A stretch of 64,000 nt of DNA, taken from the NCBI GenBank assembly GCA_036250225.1, contig JAPZLL010000009.1, forward strand, positions 930,001 through 994,000, read 5' to 3'. The notes under the pieces were generated by a model, which did no database searches, was not told the DNA's origin, and saw only the letters and a list, made by a program, of their open reading frames with translations. Made by a program: the position numbers and the translations under genes. This DNA is from Cercophora sp. LCS_1 (Eukaryota > Ascomycota > Sordariomycetes > Sordariales > Lasiosphaeriaceae). This document shows positions 11,248 through 23,396 of this stretch, one piece after another. Numbering within the stretch: the stretch's first letter is position 1; each line of letters starts with the position of its first letter.

Positions 11248-11760
11248 ATGTACGCCAACTACATCCTCCCTTTCCTGGCCCTCTTGGCACCATCAGTCTA
11301 CTCCCTCCCAGCATTTACCACGACGACCGTCGGTCCCGTCATCGGCGAATGGACAGTCTACGGCTTCTATCGCGATTGCACACGCGAAGCAAACTCCTGC
11401 GACTACCACTTTATCATCGATGAGAACACCAATTCCAAGGACGTTGCCGAATGCAAATTCTCGGTCAAGGGTCACGGAGAGACTGATTTCCGGGACAAGC
11501 ACTGCGGTGAACGGTTTCGCGGTATGCATTTTCCTCCCTTCCCCCTTGACTTGGAATCCTGTGTGTGGTTGCTGAAATATCGGGTGGTAACAGTGAACGG
11601 TGGTTGGGCGCAGCGTGGCACAGGAGATTCGTTCGTTACAGTTGTGGTGACGGATGTGGAGAAGGGTGCGTATGGGTTCTTTGGGTTCCGAGCGGACGAA
11701 TTTGAACGGGTGGGATCGAGCAAACCGAGTTCCACAAAGCCTGCGTATAAGATTGAGTAA
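11248..11760 (+). CDS. small secreted cysteine-containing protein, function unknown
   Basis: join(11248..11521,11594..11760), 146 aa. The first 19 residues (MYANYILPFLALLAPSVYS) form a signal peptide. The mature part of about 127 aa has four Cys (RDCTREANSCDYHF, AECKF, KHCGER), enough for two disulfides, and ends in a Ser/Thr/Pro/Lys-rich tail. The intron 11522..11593 has a GTATGC donor and CAG acceptor but is exactly 72 nt with no in-frame stop, so retention would add 24 residues. Size, secretion signal and paired cysteines are those of small secreted fungal proteins, including effector-like proteins. I do not recognise the family, and no role should be assumed. Confidence 0.72.
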   Translation: MYANYILPFLALLAPSVYSLPAFTTTTVGPVIGEWTVYGFYRDCTREANSCDYHFIIDENTNSKDVAECKFSVKGHGETDFRDKHCGERFRGMHFPPFPLDLESCVWLLKYRVVTVNGGWAQRGTGDSFVTVVVTDVEKGAYGFFGFRADEFERVGSSKPSSTKPAYKIE

Positions 11761-12090
11761 GGAGGACGATTGTTCTTGGTGATGGGGATGGGACGGACGG
11801 AGTTGTAATACCTAATGTACCTTGAGAGAGAGATGGACGTTGCATGAATACAATGTATTGCTTCGACCGCAGACAAATGTTGATTGATTCGCTGTGCTTT
11901 GATCATGATGTTTCTGCTACCCTGCCTAAACTCGCTCCAACCAGGTTGCCGACACAAAGAGACAAACAAGGATACGCCATGCCAACTTTTAACCTTACAG
12001 TTGAATCCCCAACCCCGTCCCCGTTGCGTCACTGCGGATGACTTCCTTCCCCTTTCCCTTCCGCGAGCTCGACGCCTCCGACGGCTTGTC
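11761..12090. other. short convergent intergenic interval
   Basis: 3'-3' interval of about 330 bp between the secreted protein and GCP3. I see no gene or repeat in it. Confidence 0.5.
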
Positions 12091-14881
12091 CTACCCTGTC
12101 GTCGGCTTGACCGCAGAGGTACCTCTCGTCTTCCTCCTCACTGGTTGGTATACATCATTAAAATTCATGCTGACCCCCAAGAACCGCATGTCGACATCTG
12201 GCTGATACGCCAGATCTCCCAGCAGGATCTGGAGTCTGGTCCTGAAGTTGCCGCCCAACTGCTTCAGCCTCTCCTGCAACGCCGGAAACTCGGACTTAAC
12301 GACGCCCGGCGTGCTCTCCTCATCGTCCACCATGGCCGACAGCCCAGACTTACTGGCCGTGTTACTGCCCGCTGCCGCCCTGCGCATCAGCCCGACGGCG
12401 TCAACCTCCTGTCGTCTCGTAAAATCCGACACGCTCCAGCTGTACAGCCCGTCGACGCTGTCGCGGTATGCCAACATGGTTCGAAGCAACTCGCCTAGCT
12501 GCACCATGTACGAGTTTCTGTCCTCGCCATCCGCGGCCGCAATGCCCTCCTCGCGCATGGCGTCGTGGTATTGGCGACGTTTAGCGCCCAGGAGACCCTT
12601 GTGGGTGATGGAGGTCAGGTATTTCGTGTGGGCGGTGATGAGGTCGTCGAGGGTGCAGTCGTCCTTGTGAATGTTTTTCTGGAGCTCGGTCCAGCTGGAC
12701 TCGATAACCTCAAAGAGGATGTAGTATTGCAGCTGACCGACAAAGTGGATCATCTCGGCGAGGACGCCACGGGTGGATTTCCACGTCTGGAGGACTTTGT
12801 CCTCGGTCGTTTGGAGGACGCCGCGGGCGCCTGTCATGCATTTGCGCCAGGTCGAGGCGAGGGCGAATTCGACGCGCTTGATGCGCCAGAGAAAGTTGAA
12901 TACTTTGAGGTATTGCCGGTTGCCCCATTCTGTCACGACCACGTCGACGGGAGCGTCGATCTTGTATTCGAGGGTGAAGCAGTCCCAGCCGATATCTCCG
13001 TGGCTGAGTTGCAGCATACGCGCGTCGAGCCGTCGGAGGACTTCGTCACTGTCGTATTGGGCGTTGGAGCCGCGGATGGCATGTTCTAGCTGTGCGGTGA
13101 GGGTATGGCGGTACTGGGCGCCGGCTGGACGGTCGAGATTAGCGGCCAGTGATTCCATGAGCAGGGCGATAAAGTCGCCTTGGCCGAGGAGGATGTAGTT
13201 CTTGAGAGCCTGTAGATGGTCGAAGAGGTGGAAGCGTGTGCTCATCAGGGCCATGAGACGCTGCATTGTTGTCTTATATGCCTCGTCGATCCATGTCTCG
13301 AGCGTCGCTGTGTCACCGTACTTAAGCTCCTTGGAGGAGTTTTTGCTATACTCTTCAACCCACTGGCTGTCACCGCAGCTATGGCGGATGAAGTTGAGCG
13401 ACTTTCCGATGAGGAAGACCTTTTGCGCAAAGTCGGCCGAGATGATGCTTGGCACCATCGCGTCGACCACCTCGTACTTTGAGTTCCACACACTAGCCTG
13501 GCCCTTAGCCTTGGTCTCTTTGCGGTCTTCAGTATTGGGGTTTTGCTCACGGACGAAGAACTCGAGATGAGGGTCCGAGAGCTCGCCGTCGTAGATCCAC
13601 CGCCGGAGGATGTGGTAGAAAGGTCGTGTTACGTCGGCAAGCAGTCGCTCGGCAAAGGCGCCGACGACAGGATCGCCATGCGAGGTAGAGAAGCCATGAA
13701 TCAACGTGATTAACTGGCCACCCTGCTTACTCTTGCTCTCTTCTGCTATGAGAGACATGAGACGGAGCCCCATGGTGGCCTCACGCGTCCATACTATGCA
13801 GCGTTTAAGGGTCACACCAGCTTTGCCTAGTCCACCGCGCGGGGCGTTATCGTCAAGCTCCGACAGAGCGCGGCGGATTTGGCCCTCAAGAGTTGCAATT
13901 AGAGTCAGATATGAGCGGAGCTCCTGGCCCATGGCAGCGCGTAGGCTCTGGCCGAGCAACCCTTTTGCGGGAGACTTGACAAAACCATCAAGCCCTTGAT
14001 ACAGTAGTGAAGGCTCCGCTAGTTTGTGCAAAAGTGACACTATTGGAGGTGGGAGTGTTTGCGGAAGCTTCAGAGATGTTTCTTTTGAGAAAGGGAGGGT
14101 CGTGGAGGATAGCCCCTGAAGCGTAAACGGCAAATCTCGTAGAAGAGCGGTCTCGGAGGGCTCAAAATCAACCGAGTTGTCCGCGAGAAGAGTGGACTTC
14201 AAAGAAACGTCCCTGGCTATCTTTGTGGGGGACTCCTCCGCCTGAGTATCCGGGTGCTCGTCTTCTGGCCCTCGTTTTGGCCTTTCAGGGGGTAGCTTCT
14301 TCAGCCCGCCAGGGGCAAACGCATCGTTGACTGCATCCTCGTCTCCTTTAGGCGCCGGAGTAGAGGCCTTTGAGGAAGATGCCCTAGTAGAGGCTCTCTC
14401 CTTTTCCGCGAGCAGTGACGGTCCCCGCGCAATGATCGCTGGTTGTTGTCTCAGGGGGCTCAGTGGGAGGGGCTCGTTCGGGTCTGGGGAGTCGGAAAGC
14501 TGATAGAGAAGATAAAGAATAGCCCACTTCTGGTTCAGCACCGGCAGTGAAAGGAGCCGCGTATAGAGGTTCGAGAATCGCAATGCTTGGCTGGGATTGC
14601 TCTGTATGAGCTTCCTCTTGATTAGGTCCGAGGCATGGTTCACATCGGACGAGATCGCAGGAGCTCCAGGTCTAGACAGTTGCAAACACTATATTAGCTA
14701 CTTGAACAAACACTAGGATATGGGGTCCCTAATACCGCTCAAGTATTGACTTGGCAAGCTGGAAGCAGGCATTGTGTCTTTCCTCGGTGACGTCCTTGTC
14801 CTCGTTAGGGTCGCCAGGCACCAAATGGTCGACCAGACTGTGGATTGCATTTGCAATTCGGGGGGCGCGATCGACAGACAT
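12091..14881 (-). CDS. gamma-tubulin complex component 3 (Spc98/GCP3/Alp6 family)
   Basis: Complement of join(12091..14671,14736..14881), 908 aa. The 64-nt intron 14672..14735 joins KSILER to PGAPAISSDV in frame. The protein carries the Spc97/Spc98 fold: an N-terminal GRIP1-like half beginning around residue 220 (LLRDLPFTLQGLSS, SLLHKLAEPSLLYQGLDGF, LRSYLTLIATLEGQ) and a C-terminal gamma-tubulin-binding half (LEYKIDAPVDVV, YLKVFNFLWRIKRVEFAL, MIHFVGQLQYYILFEVIE). It nucleates microtubules at spindle pole bodies with gamma-tubulin and GCP2. I chose MSVDRAPRIANAIHSL as start because it matches GCP3 N-termini; the frame is open further upstream. It is divergent from ADA1 across 579 bp. Confidence 0.92.
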
Positions 14882-15460
14882 GATTGCATTTTGGTCGTAT
14901 AGTTCGTGTAGAGCAGCACTTGTCACTGCATGGTATCTCGTAATAGCTGCTGGTGTTGAAGTGCCTCCAAGAATGCCCTTTTTCGAGAGGAGGAGGGGGA
15001 CGCGACGCGACTTGCCCTGGCGATTGTTAGCGGCCGTGACGCTGGGGTGCCGGGGAGGAGGGGCTGTTTGGATGCGGTGGTACTTTGGGCCCCGCCAATT
15101 TTTAGTGCGCAGCAAAGTACCCCACGCAGCAGGCACGCTCGAGGCCGGCAGGATCGTCACTGGGCAAGCCCGGCAGCAGAGGCTCCGCAAAAATCAACGA
15201 CAGCCGAAACCCAAGACAGGACACTCCAGATTGGCCCGGACGGCGACAACAGCATCGATTTGGCAGCGACAACATGCCAAATCCATCCATCTGAAATCAG
15301 AATCACGATCGCATGAGCACGGACAATCGTTTGATGCGCGAATGATTACGCTTTCGCGTCGCGCATGTGCTGTTTCTCGCACGCGACTGCCTTCCTGTCC
15401 CCTTCGCTGACGGCGCCGCTTTCGCTACACCACCCACGTACCTCGGAAAAATAATAAAAG

Positions 15461-16963
15461 ATGGTCGACATCAACCCCGCCGCGTTGAGTCGGCCATCAG
15501 TCAGCCTTTCGACGCCGATACTTGCCACAAAATCCATCAATGTCTCGGTACCCGCATTGCAGAAACCCAAGACCAGCCAGCTTATACCGGCCCGCATCGA
15601 CCTTGAACCGATATACACGGCGCTCAAGGCTGCCATCGGCGCAGAAGGATGGGCCATCTACAAGGAGGCCACGACCCAGTTCCTGATAGGTAGGCATCCC
15701 TCCGCAACCATTGCGCATCTTTGTATCGACACACCATGCTAATTCCATCCTATATTTGCAGGACGCCTCAACCAGACCGAGTTTAGCGAGCGCATAGACC
15801 CTCTGCTTGAATCCGTAGATGGCTCAAAGTTGCATCTACACAACCAACTTATCGCTGCGATCTATGGCAATGTCACGCGCGAGATGCCCGACCAGGGCCT
15901 TGCGCCCTGGGTCAGCGCGAACGATAAGCCTTCCACCACCACGGGAAGTAAGCCTGTATCAGGCGATGCCGCAGAGCGACGGTTGAAAGGAGAGGTGATG
16001 CAACTACCAAGTCGAGACAGGAGACGGATCAAGGATCTTGTCCAAAACGACGTGAGACACCTTCCCAGTTCGCAAAGTAGCCGATCTAACGCACCCAGTT
16101 TGACCCCTATGAATCCCTCGCCGGCGCCTTTTCAGATCCTATTCGTCTCAAGGCTGCTAAAACGAACGAAGTGCCTGCAAGTGCAGGCGGTTTAAGCCGA
16201 ATGAGTATGCTTCCCCCTTTATCTTCTCCAAGCCCACCTAATACCCACAGACTTCGACCTCGAAATCCGAAAACGATTTGCCCAGCCCCTAGCCTTAGAG
16301 TCTGGTGAATTCCCCGATGTTGCCAACATTGAATCCCGCATGCTCCCCCTCTGCTACGAGAACGGGCTACAGTCTGGCCATGCCCCCGATGCTGCCCAGC
16401 TCATGTCCATTGCCACGGAAACCTTTATCAAGGAAATCATGGCGTCCATATTCAGCCGAACACGCTGCAATGGGCCAGGAGATTCTGGCAACGCGGGTTT
16501 TGGGCCAGGTGGCGCGTGGGTACAAACCCACAAGTACCGCAAGCAACTTGCCAAGGAGGAAGAAGCTTGTCAGCGCGGCGAGATTGCACGCGACAAGAGT
16601 GGTCTCCTACCCGTCGAAGCCAAGGCTGCAAGCGAGCGTGGTCCGTTGGGTATAGCAGACCTGAGGATAGCGCTAGAGATCGGGGATTGTGGCATGGCGA
16701 ACTTCCCCGTAGTGGCGAGGAACGTGATTTACGGCTACAGAGAAGGGGAGCTAGAGAACTGGGAAGACTACACCTGGATCAACGGGAAAGAAAGAGTCAC
16801 GGAGGTTGAGGACGTCGAGATGACGGGTGTGAATGGAGTGGTGAACGGTGTCCATGGGGACGCAATGGACGTGGATGGGGGCGAGTCCTGGTGGGAAGGT
16901 GCAGAGACGGGCGATGGCGACTTCCTGGATGGGGTGCTTGATTCTTGCCTTGCTGTTGGGTGA
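15461..16963 (+). CDS. HFI1: SAGA complex subunit Ada1/Hfi1
   Basis: join(15461..15689,15762..16051,16099..16204,16251..16963), 445 aa. The three introns (72, 47 and 46 nt) all keep phase. Ada1/Hfi1 is a structural, histone-fold-containing core subunit of the SAGA coactivator in the nucleus. The family pattern is visible in RIDLEPIYTALKAAIGAEGWAIYKEA (split here across a natural break), FLIGRLNQTEFSERID, LHNQLIAAIYGN, and the histone-fold region from about LPLCYENGLQSG through AQLMSIATETFIKEIM. Next comes ADLRIALEIGDCGMANFP. The C-terminus is acidic (VEDVEMTG, DAMDVDGG). The start at 15461 is the first ATG in frame. Its neighbours are unrelated in function. Confidence 0.9.
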
Positions 16964-18153
16964 GAGGCGCCAGGTGAGCCTTGAAGCTCGCCTCTTTTTC
17001 TCTACGGGTGTTCCCCCCCCCATTTTTCTCTTTCCTTTATACACACCACGTCTATATGGGTGGCCTTGGTTGGCAGGTGGCGTTTTTGGTGTTGATGAGA
17101 TTTGGGCAACAGGTTTGGGACGGCATTGCATTGGGCATTTCTGGCATTGCTTGGCGACTTTTAACTGGCCTGCCTTGTGTGTGTTAACTGTACAATTTTC
17201 TTGATGTTATAAAAACGAAGGGCGGATTTTGTTTTCGTGGCGTCCACCTTTTTTGGGACGTCGGGGTCAGCGGGAGGGTAAGGGTTGGTTGTTTTTGGGA
17301 GGTACTTTAGCACCATGGGCTTGGGATGATGGGGGCCAGGCGCTTGCTTTGGTTTTGAGTTTTTGCGCAAAGGGTGGTAGAAGAGACGGGAGGAGAAGGG
17401 AGGCAGGCTCTCTTGATGAAAGAGATGCGCGCCTTTGTTCTTGTCTTTGTGTATTTTATGAAACGATACCCAAAAGCTTGTTGTGGTGGGTAGCGATGGG
17501 AGGATTATTGGGAGCTTGGGGCCTGGGGGTGTCTGATAGTGGAAATGAGAGCTGTGTGAATATCTGAGTTGTTGAGTAAAGTTTACTCCTCTCAAGTTGA
17601 GCTTTGTGGGTTGATATCCAAGTTCGTGTTCTCTCGACGAGGCTTGCCCTGAAGCTTGGTCAACCAAGAACATTTGAACCTGTTGAGTCAGGCGCTCGGT
17701 GTCGTGAAATTGATTCTCTAAATTTCCATGTAAATGGACTCATCTAAGTCTAGTCCTGCAAATTTCTTTGTGTATTATGGTTGTTCCCATTAGGTACGGT
17801 CGGGTGTCGTCTCATACCTATGGGCATCCTACACCTTGTGATGGTTATAGTGGGTTTAGTGAACAGGCTCACTGCGCTACAGCGGGAGAAAAATGGGGGG
17901 CTGGGAAACGCGACCGCTTGGCTCGTTCATCCCTGTCAAACCATTTACACGACGCGCCCCTGAACGCGTCTTCCCCACCAAACCAATATCAAGGTAAGCT
18001 GGGTACTCCCACCCTTCCGCCTCTTAGCTCATCACCCCATACTTTGATTTTCTCCATACTCAGTTCTTGACGACTTCGTGGGGCTATGGTAACAGGACAA
18101 CACTTATCTTGAACTTTTATCCGTACCCTATATCTCAATTGCAGTGCTAGACA
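16964..18153. other. ADA1 3' / MRC1 5' intergenic region
   Basis: No gene seen. A possible 5'-UTR intron of MRC1 runs from a GTAAGC donor at 17994 to a CAG near 18063. An ACGCGT box is listed separately. Confidence 0.4.
17964..17969. promoter_or_regulatory. MluI cell-cycle box upstream of MRC1
   Basis: ACGCGT in the context GAACGCGTC, 185-190 bp upstream of the MRC1 start codon. A related ACGACGCGCC precedes it by about 15 bp. The core matches MBF sites that time G1/S transcription. Confidence 0.45.
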
Positions 18154-21100
18154 ATGTCATCGCACGTTTCTTCGCCGCGGCGCGAATCCCGAAGCGCGTC
18201 GCCTTCGAACACAATGCCCTCCCAAACACAACCCTCCCTCACCGGGTCGACAGACAACTCCTCCGATGATGACGAGATCCTCCGACCGCGCGGCAAGCTT
18301 GCCGCGAGGCTACAGGCCCGGAAAACCCAACGACAGAGCTCTGGATCCAATTCAGAGACTGGGAACGACAGCGATGATCAGATTCCTACGGCGCGGCCAC
18401 GAAAGCTGCTCCAACGACGACAACGGAGCAAGACACCAGAGACTCTATCCGATCGAGAAGAGACGCCGGGTCTCTTCGTGTCGCCAGCAAAGTCGGCCGC
18501 CAATGTTTCGCCCTTCAGGGCCCGCTCCGAAGCGGGAAGTAACGGCGATGATTCCGACGAAGACCTCCCAACGGCCTCGCACAAGAATTCACGGTTCATG
18601 GCTCTTGTTGCGAAGAAGAGAAAGGAGCGTGAGGAGCGCGAGGCAGACGAGGCGCGCAAGAGGGCCGAGCGCCTGGCTGCGCAACAGGCCGAGGCCGAGG
18701 ACGCGTTGATGAATGATGACGAGGGCGACAATATTACGGACGATGAGGGCGGGCGGAAGCTGACACAGGAAGTTGCGCGGCCGTCTCGTAAGGCGAGCAA
18801 GAAGGCCATGGAGGAGATGAGCCGCGAAACACAGCGATTGGCGCGAAGTATGCAGCTCGCCCATGAGGCCAAGGTCAAGAAAAAGATTCCCAAGGCTGCC
18901 CTCTTTGAGCGCTTTGGCTTCAAGCCCGATGGCGCAGCAGGGGAGCCAAAGGAGCAGCCCAAGACGGTGAGCAGCAGACCTACAACACCGGGGTCAGCCG
19001 CGCCTACCGACGCTGAGATGAAGGATGAGGATACTCCCCCAAGCTCACCTCCCCACTCTGACGGGAAAGGCAACGATGCACCGCCACCTGCCACGGATCC
19101 TGTCAACATCGACCTCGACGATTCAGATGGTGAACCGCCTAGCCTCGAGGAGGCTCTCAAGATGAAGAGGATCGACAAGGGCAAAGCCAAAGCCACCGAG
19201 GCCGACCGCTCCCCTATCAAGGAGCCCGCTCCGCGAAAGCGGCTTCAAGTTAAGCTCCCCAACCTCCTGCAAGTCAACCGCGCCAAGGTCGACGTCAACG
19301 ACGACGATGAACTTGAAATCCTACCATCCCATAAAAACCGCGTCGACGCCATCTTTGAGCGCATCCCTGTCAACCAGGCCAAGGAATCCCGCCCCATGAG
19401 TGTTCTCCGCAAACTTGCCCACATCGATGACCCTGATAAGAAGGCGGCTGCGCCGACGGGCAAGAACCGCAAAATTGCGCAGCAGCAGCAGCCCGCTGTG
19501 ACGCTTGCTGAAATGCAGGTGACGCTTATCCAGCGTGCGCGAGAACAAGCCAAGCTGGAGCGGGATCGCCATCTCGAGATGCTCCGAGCCAAGGGAATCC
19601 ATGTCCAGACGGCCGAGGAGCGCGAGAAGGAGGAGCAGGAGGTTGAAGATCTCGTGGCCAAGGCGAGGAAGGAAGCCGAAGAAATCATGGCCAAGGAGAG
19701 GGAAGCAGCCAAGAAGGAGAGGAGGGAGAGGAGAGCAGCGGGTGAAGAAGATGTCATCGGCTTTGATGACAGCGATGATAGCGCGGATGAGTATGTTGAG
19801 GAGGAGGAGGAGGAGGAGGAAGTCCCAGCTGAATTGGAGCTTTCCGGCTCTGAGGAGGAAGAAGAGGGTGAAGAAGGTGATGAGGAAGAGGACAAGGAGA
19901 CAGAAGCTGGCAATGGCCTTGTTGATGATGCTGCCGAGAGTGCTGACGAGTCTGAGGGTGAGGAAGCCGAGGAGGCTGAGATGGCCGAGAAGGAGGCGGA
20001 TGGGCAAGACTCCGATGAGGAGGTTGTCCCTGGGTCGCGGCCGGCGGCTCGTCGTCGACCAAGGAAAACTGTTGCGATTGACTCAGATGACGAGGAAGAA
20101 GCTGAGCCTCAAATCATCGAAGCCACACCCCGTCCAAAGGCCACCTTCTTCAAGTCGCCGTCTGCAGCCAACACTGGCTCGCCAAGCGTTCCTACATCTG
20201 TCTTGCGCTCGGCCACCAAAACTTTCATCCCTGGCCTCCCCGTTGCTGGTCCCGCTGGGCTAGGCCTCACCCAGATCTTTGCTGGAACGATGGATGACAG
20301 TCAGGTGGGATCTGCTCCCGTGGGCGTGTCTCCTACCCAGCCGAGGCCGACATTTGAAGACTTCCCCGAGTCCAACTTCTCCCAAACCGCCCGAGAAGTT
20401 GGTGAGGATATGATCATGGACAGCCAGCCTGGCGCCGAAACCCAGGGTGCGGAGACTCAAGGCGTCATGTTCAACTTCTCGCAGTCTCAGACCCTAGACT
20501 ACGATGCCCTCATGGATGCCCAAGATCCTTCACAAATGTCGGAGCTCATCCCAACCCAAGACGGCGGGTACCAAAACTACACACCACTTCGCCAACGCTT
20601 TGTTGAGGCCCCTGCCTCAACCATCGACACCGTCAAGGCAACCGACAATGGAAGCGAGGCGGACCACGCAGAGTCTCCTCTGATGAAGAGAACCGGCAAA
20701 CTGCGCCGGCGGGCTTCTCTGCTTGCCGCTATTCCTTCCGAGGACGAGGCAGACGAAGAGGATGCCGTGGATGGCGATGAGTTTGGCTTTGGGACGAAGC
20801 CCAGTGCCTTCAACGTTATGAAGAAGGCCGCCGTCAAGGAGAAGAAGAAGAAAGCAGCCGAACTCTTCAACAAGAAGAAGAGCAAGGCCCGTGAGATGGT
20901 TGAGGAGCAGGCCGAGGAGTCCGAGGATGAATACGCCGGACTCGGCGGTGTCGACGGGGAAGACAGTGACGACTCGGACACGCAGTCAGTCAAGGAGATG
21001 ATCGACGACGAGACCAAGAACAACGAGGCCGACGAGCGAAAACTCGCTGCTTTTTACGCGTAAGTTTTGCTCTTCTCTTTTACCCTTTAGTTGGCTCGAG

Positions 21101-22111
21101 CTAACATGACCAAGTGATCGCGAGCGCGCCGCAGACGAGAAGCAAGTGGAAAAGCTCTTCCACGACGTCACAACCGGCCAACTCCGCCGCAAACGGGGCG
21201 GTGACTGGGATGATCTCTCCGACGACGACGACAACGGTGAAGCCCGCCGTCGTCTGAAGCGTCGCCAATTCGCCAAAATGCAACGCGCCCTCTTCGCCGA
21301 CGAGCGCATCAGCCAAGTCGCCTCCAACCCACGCAACTCAGCCTTCCTCAAAACCATCGAAGACCGTGGCAGCGACGACGAGCTCGACTTCCTCAACCCT
21401 CCACCACTCCCAACCGCCAACACAGGAGACTCACAGTCCTCCACCACCGAAACCATCATCCCCAACTCCCAGCCAACAACCCTCATCACACTCCCCACCA
21501 ACACCACCACCAACCCGCGGCGCACCAAACCCGGCCCAACCGCCAAAAAACCCTCCACCCTCGGCGATATCCGCTCCTCCCTCTCCAACCTCTTGGACGA
21601 ATACACGCCCTTAACCTCCTCCATCATCCCCGCAACAGAACACAACCCCTCCCGCTCGACCTCCCCCGACCTCCCCACATCTACTTCCACCACATCCACA
21701 AACCCACGCCGCCGCCCCGCAGTCGTAGACCGCATAAACCTGAAACGCTCCTCCTCCAACACAGGCAACACCACCAACCGCCTAGCCTTCTCAACCACAT
21801 CCACATCCGCATTCAAACCGCCCTCGCTCCTCCACCGCGCCATGACCAACTCGTCGCGTCTCTCAAGCGAGTCCTCATCATCCACAGGCGTGACAACAAG
21901 CAACGGGCTCAGCGCCAAGACAAGCACAACCGAAAAGACAATCAAAAAGGGTGCGGGTAAGCGAAGCGGCGTGCAGTATTTTGCGCGGGAGAACGAGAGA
22001 CGAGCTAAGGTGGAGGAGATGGAGCGACGGAGGGAGAAGAGGAAGCTCAAGGGTGTGGAGGGGAGGAAGGGGGTTGTGGGTGGGTTGTTTGGGGCTGGGC
22101 AGTTTGAGTGA
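18154..22111 (+). CDS. MRC1: mediator of replication checkpoint Mrc1 (claspin)
   Basis: join(18154..21059,21115..22111), 1300 aa; intron 21060..21114 (55 nt). Mrc1 travels with the replication fork and passes the stalled-fork signal from the ATR/Mec1 kinase to Rad53/Cds1. The N-terminal 450 residues are charged and disordered. A coiled Glu/Arg/Lys helix (REQAKLERDRHLEMLRAK) lies near 470-490, and a long Asp/Glu block at about 540-620. An SQ/TQ cluster follows at about 705-801, with 11 SQ or TQ sites in roughly 100 residues, including a tandem GAETQGAETQG. The conserved MRC1 domain spans the intron (EMIDDETKNNEADERKLAAF to EKLFHDVTTGQLRRKRG). The C-terminus is Ser/Thr-rich, then basic. An ACGCGT box lies upstream. 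It is tandem with ADA1 and convergent with WEE1. Confidence 0.93.
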
Positions 22112-23396
22112 TGTCGTTTGAGGTTAATTCTATGGATTTGTAGCAACAACGGAATTGGGAATGGAGACTTGATGGATGGAACTGGAGGCTTGGGAATGGG
22201 ATTAGGGAGGAAGGCTTGGCTGGGACGGACTTCACGGACATGGCATTTTTGGCGTTGAGAGACTACTTGTCAGGCTTTGTGCATAGTTGTTGGTCTCAGC
22301 CAATGTTTATCTAATTCAACATAACTTTGCAACTCATCCAAGACAGACTCTGTATTTGACATATCCTGATGTTTCGGAGGACTGGACATCGACATGACAC
22401 AAGTGTAAACTAGCGTGATTGATTCACCAAAACCACCACATTTCAGGCGCGCATTTTGCAAAGTCATGATTGGTTGATTAGGCTACTACCATACAGGGCA
22501 TGTGCGTATTGCTCTAATGTCATATCATTCCTTTCAATCATAACATCATCATCTCGGCCGTGCGCCTGCCAGCGTTGAAACAGCCTTACCGCCACCGCCA
22601 TGCCGCCTAGAACCCAAGACCAAATCCGAACCGATAGCCAGCGTTGCCAACCCGTGTCCGTCCGTGTCCCGACGCCCAGTCCGAATGCACACAGCCACCC
22701 ATGTTAAGAGTACAAGAGCATTCCCTAGGGCTGTTACTGGCCCCATACTCTTTTTCTTGACTTTTGTCTTCCCTTGCTGCACTTAAACCACTCCGGGCCT
22801 TCATGGCCACAGCCGGATAATGTCCAGGCACCATTATTCCTCCTCCAAAAAAAAAGATACAGTGTCGTTGCCCGTTGGCACATAGTCGTTGACAAACAAT
22901 ATCTGATGATTTCCCACAGCATCCGCGGTAATCATGGTGTGTTGCTCTGGCCGGAAATTATGGCCAGAGTCAGCAAAGTGTTGTCGCGGCGCGAATAGCC
23001 GGTCTCGCGTCAAGTCGTCCGATGGATAACCCGATATGATGATTAGATGCGGAGACGTTGAATGACTCACGGCGATTCTTGAGACTTGTCAGTGAGCCTC
23101 TGGTCGACCGTGTCGCGGTCCGAAACGGCTGCCGAACAATGGGCAAAAAAATTGGAGGGACGATGCCGCTCTCATACTGATATCCCACACGTCAACCGTC
23201 GCAAATGGCGTTGACATTTCCTCCACAGAGGATATCGAGCTATGCGTTGTTATAGCCGGCCAATTCAACTTTCGTAGTAGACACTTATATGATCCTGGTC
23301 GCGTCTCGACAACACTGTATCCAGTATGCCGAGTCATATAGAATCGCTGAAGAGAGATCCATGTCCCAAGATTGTATCGAGCCTCGAACATGTGAC
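22112..23396. other. convergent intergenic region between MRC1 and WEE1
   Basis: I see no supported gene. A perfect 8-bp inverted repeat CTCTGGCC / GGCCAGAG, about 9 bp apart, lies near 22947-22972. A minus-strand frame at 22834..23070 reads like protein in part but has no supported start or splice partner. No copy of the bipartite motif was found here. Confidence 0.4.

Noticed and set aside
17161..17673. 170-codon minus-strand frame
   Set aside because: Pro/Lys/His-rich with no domain; lies in the ADA1 3' region.
20986..22149. 387-codon minus-strand frame
   Set aside because: Antisense to the C-terminal exon of MRC1, whose conserved residues are on the + strand; Arg/Ser/Val shadow composition.
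22947..22972. CTCTGGCC / GGCCAGAG inverted repeat as a terminator or mobile-element end
   Set aside because: Only 8 bp per arm, single copy, no target duplication and no second terminal repeat.
22834..23070. 78-codon minus frame with protein-like end (ILFVNDYVPTGNDTVSF)
   Set aside because: A GTGAGT donor-like site and CAG acceptor-like site lie nearby, but I could not join it to a convincing upstream exon; left unannotated.
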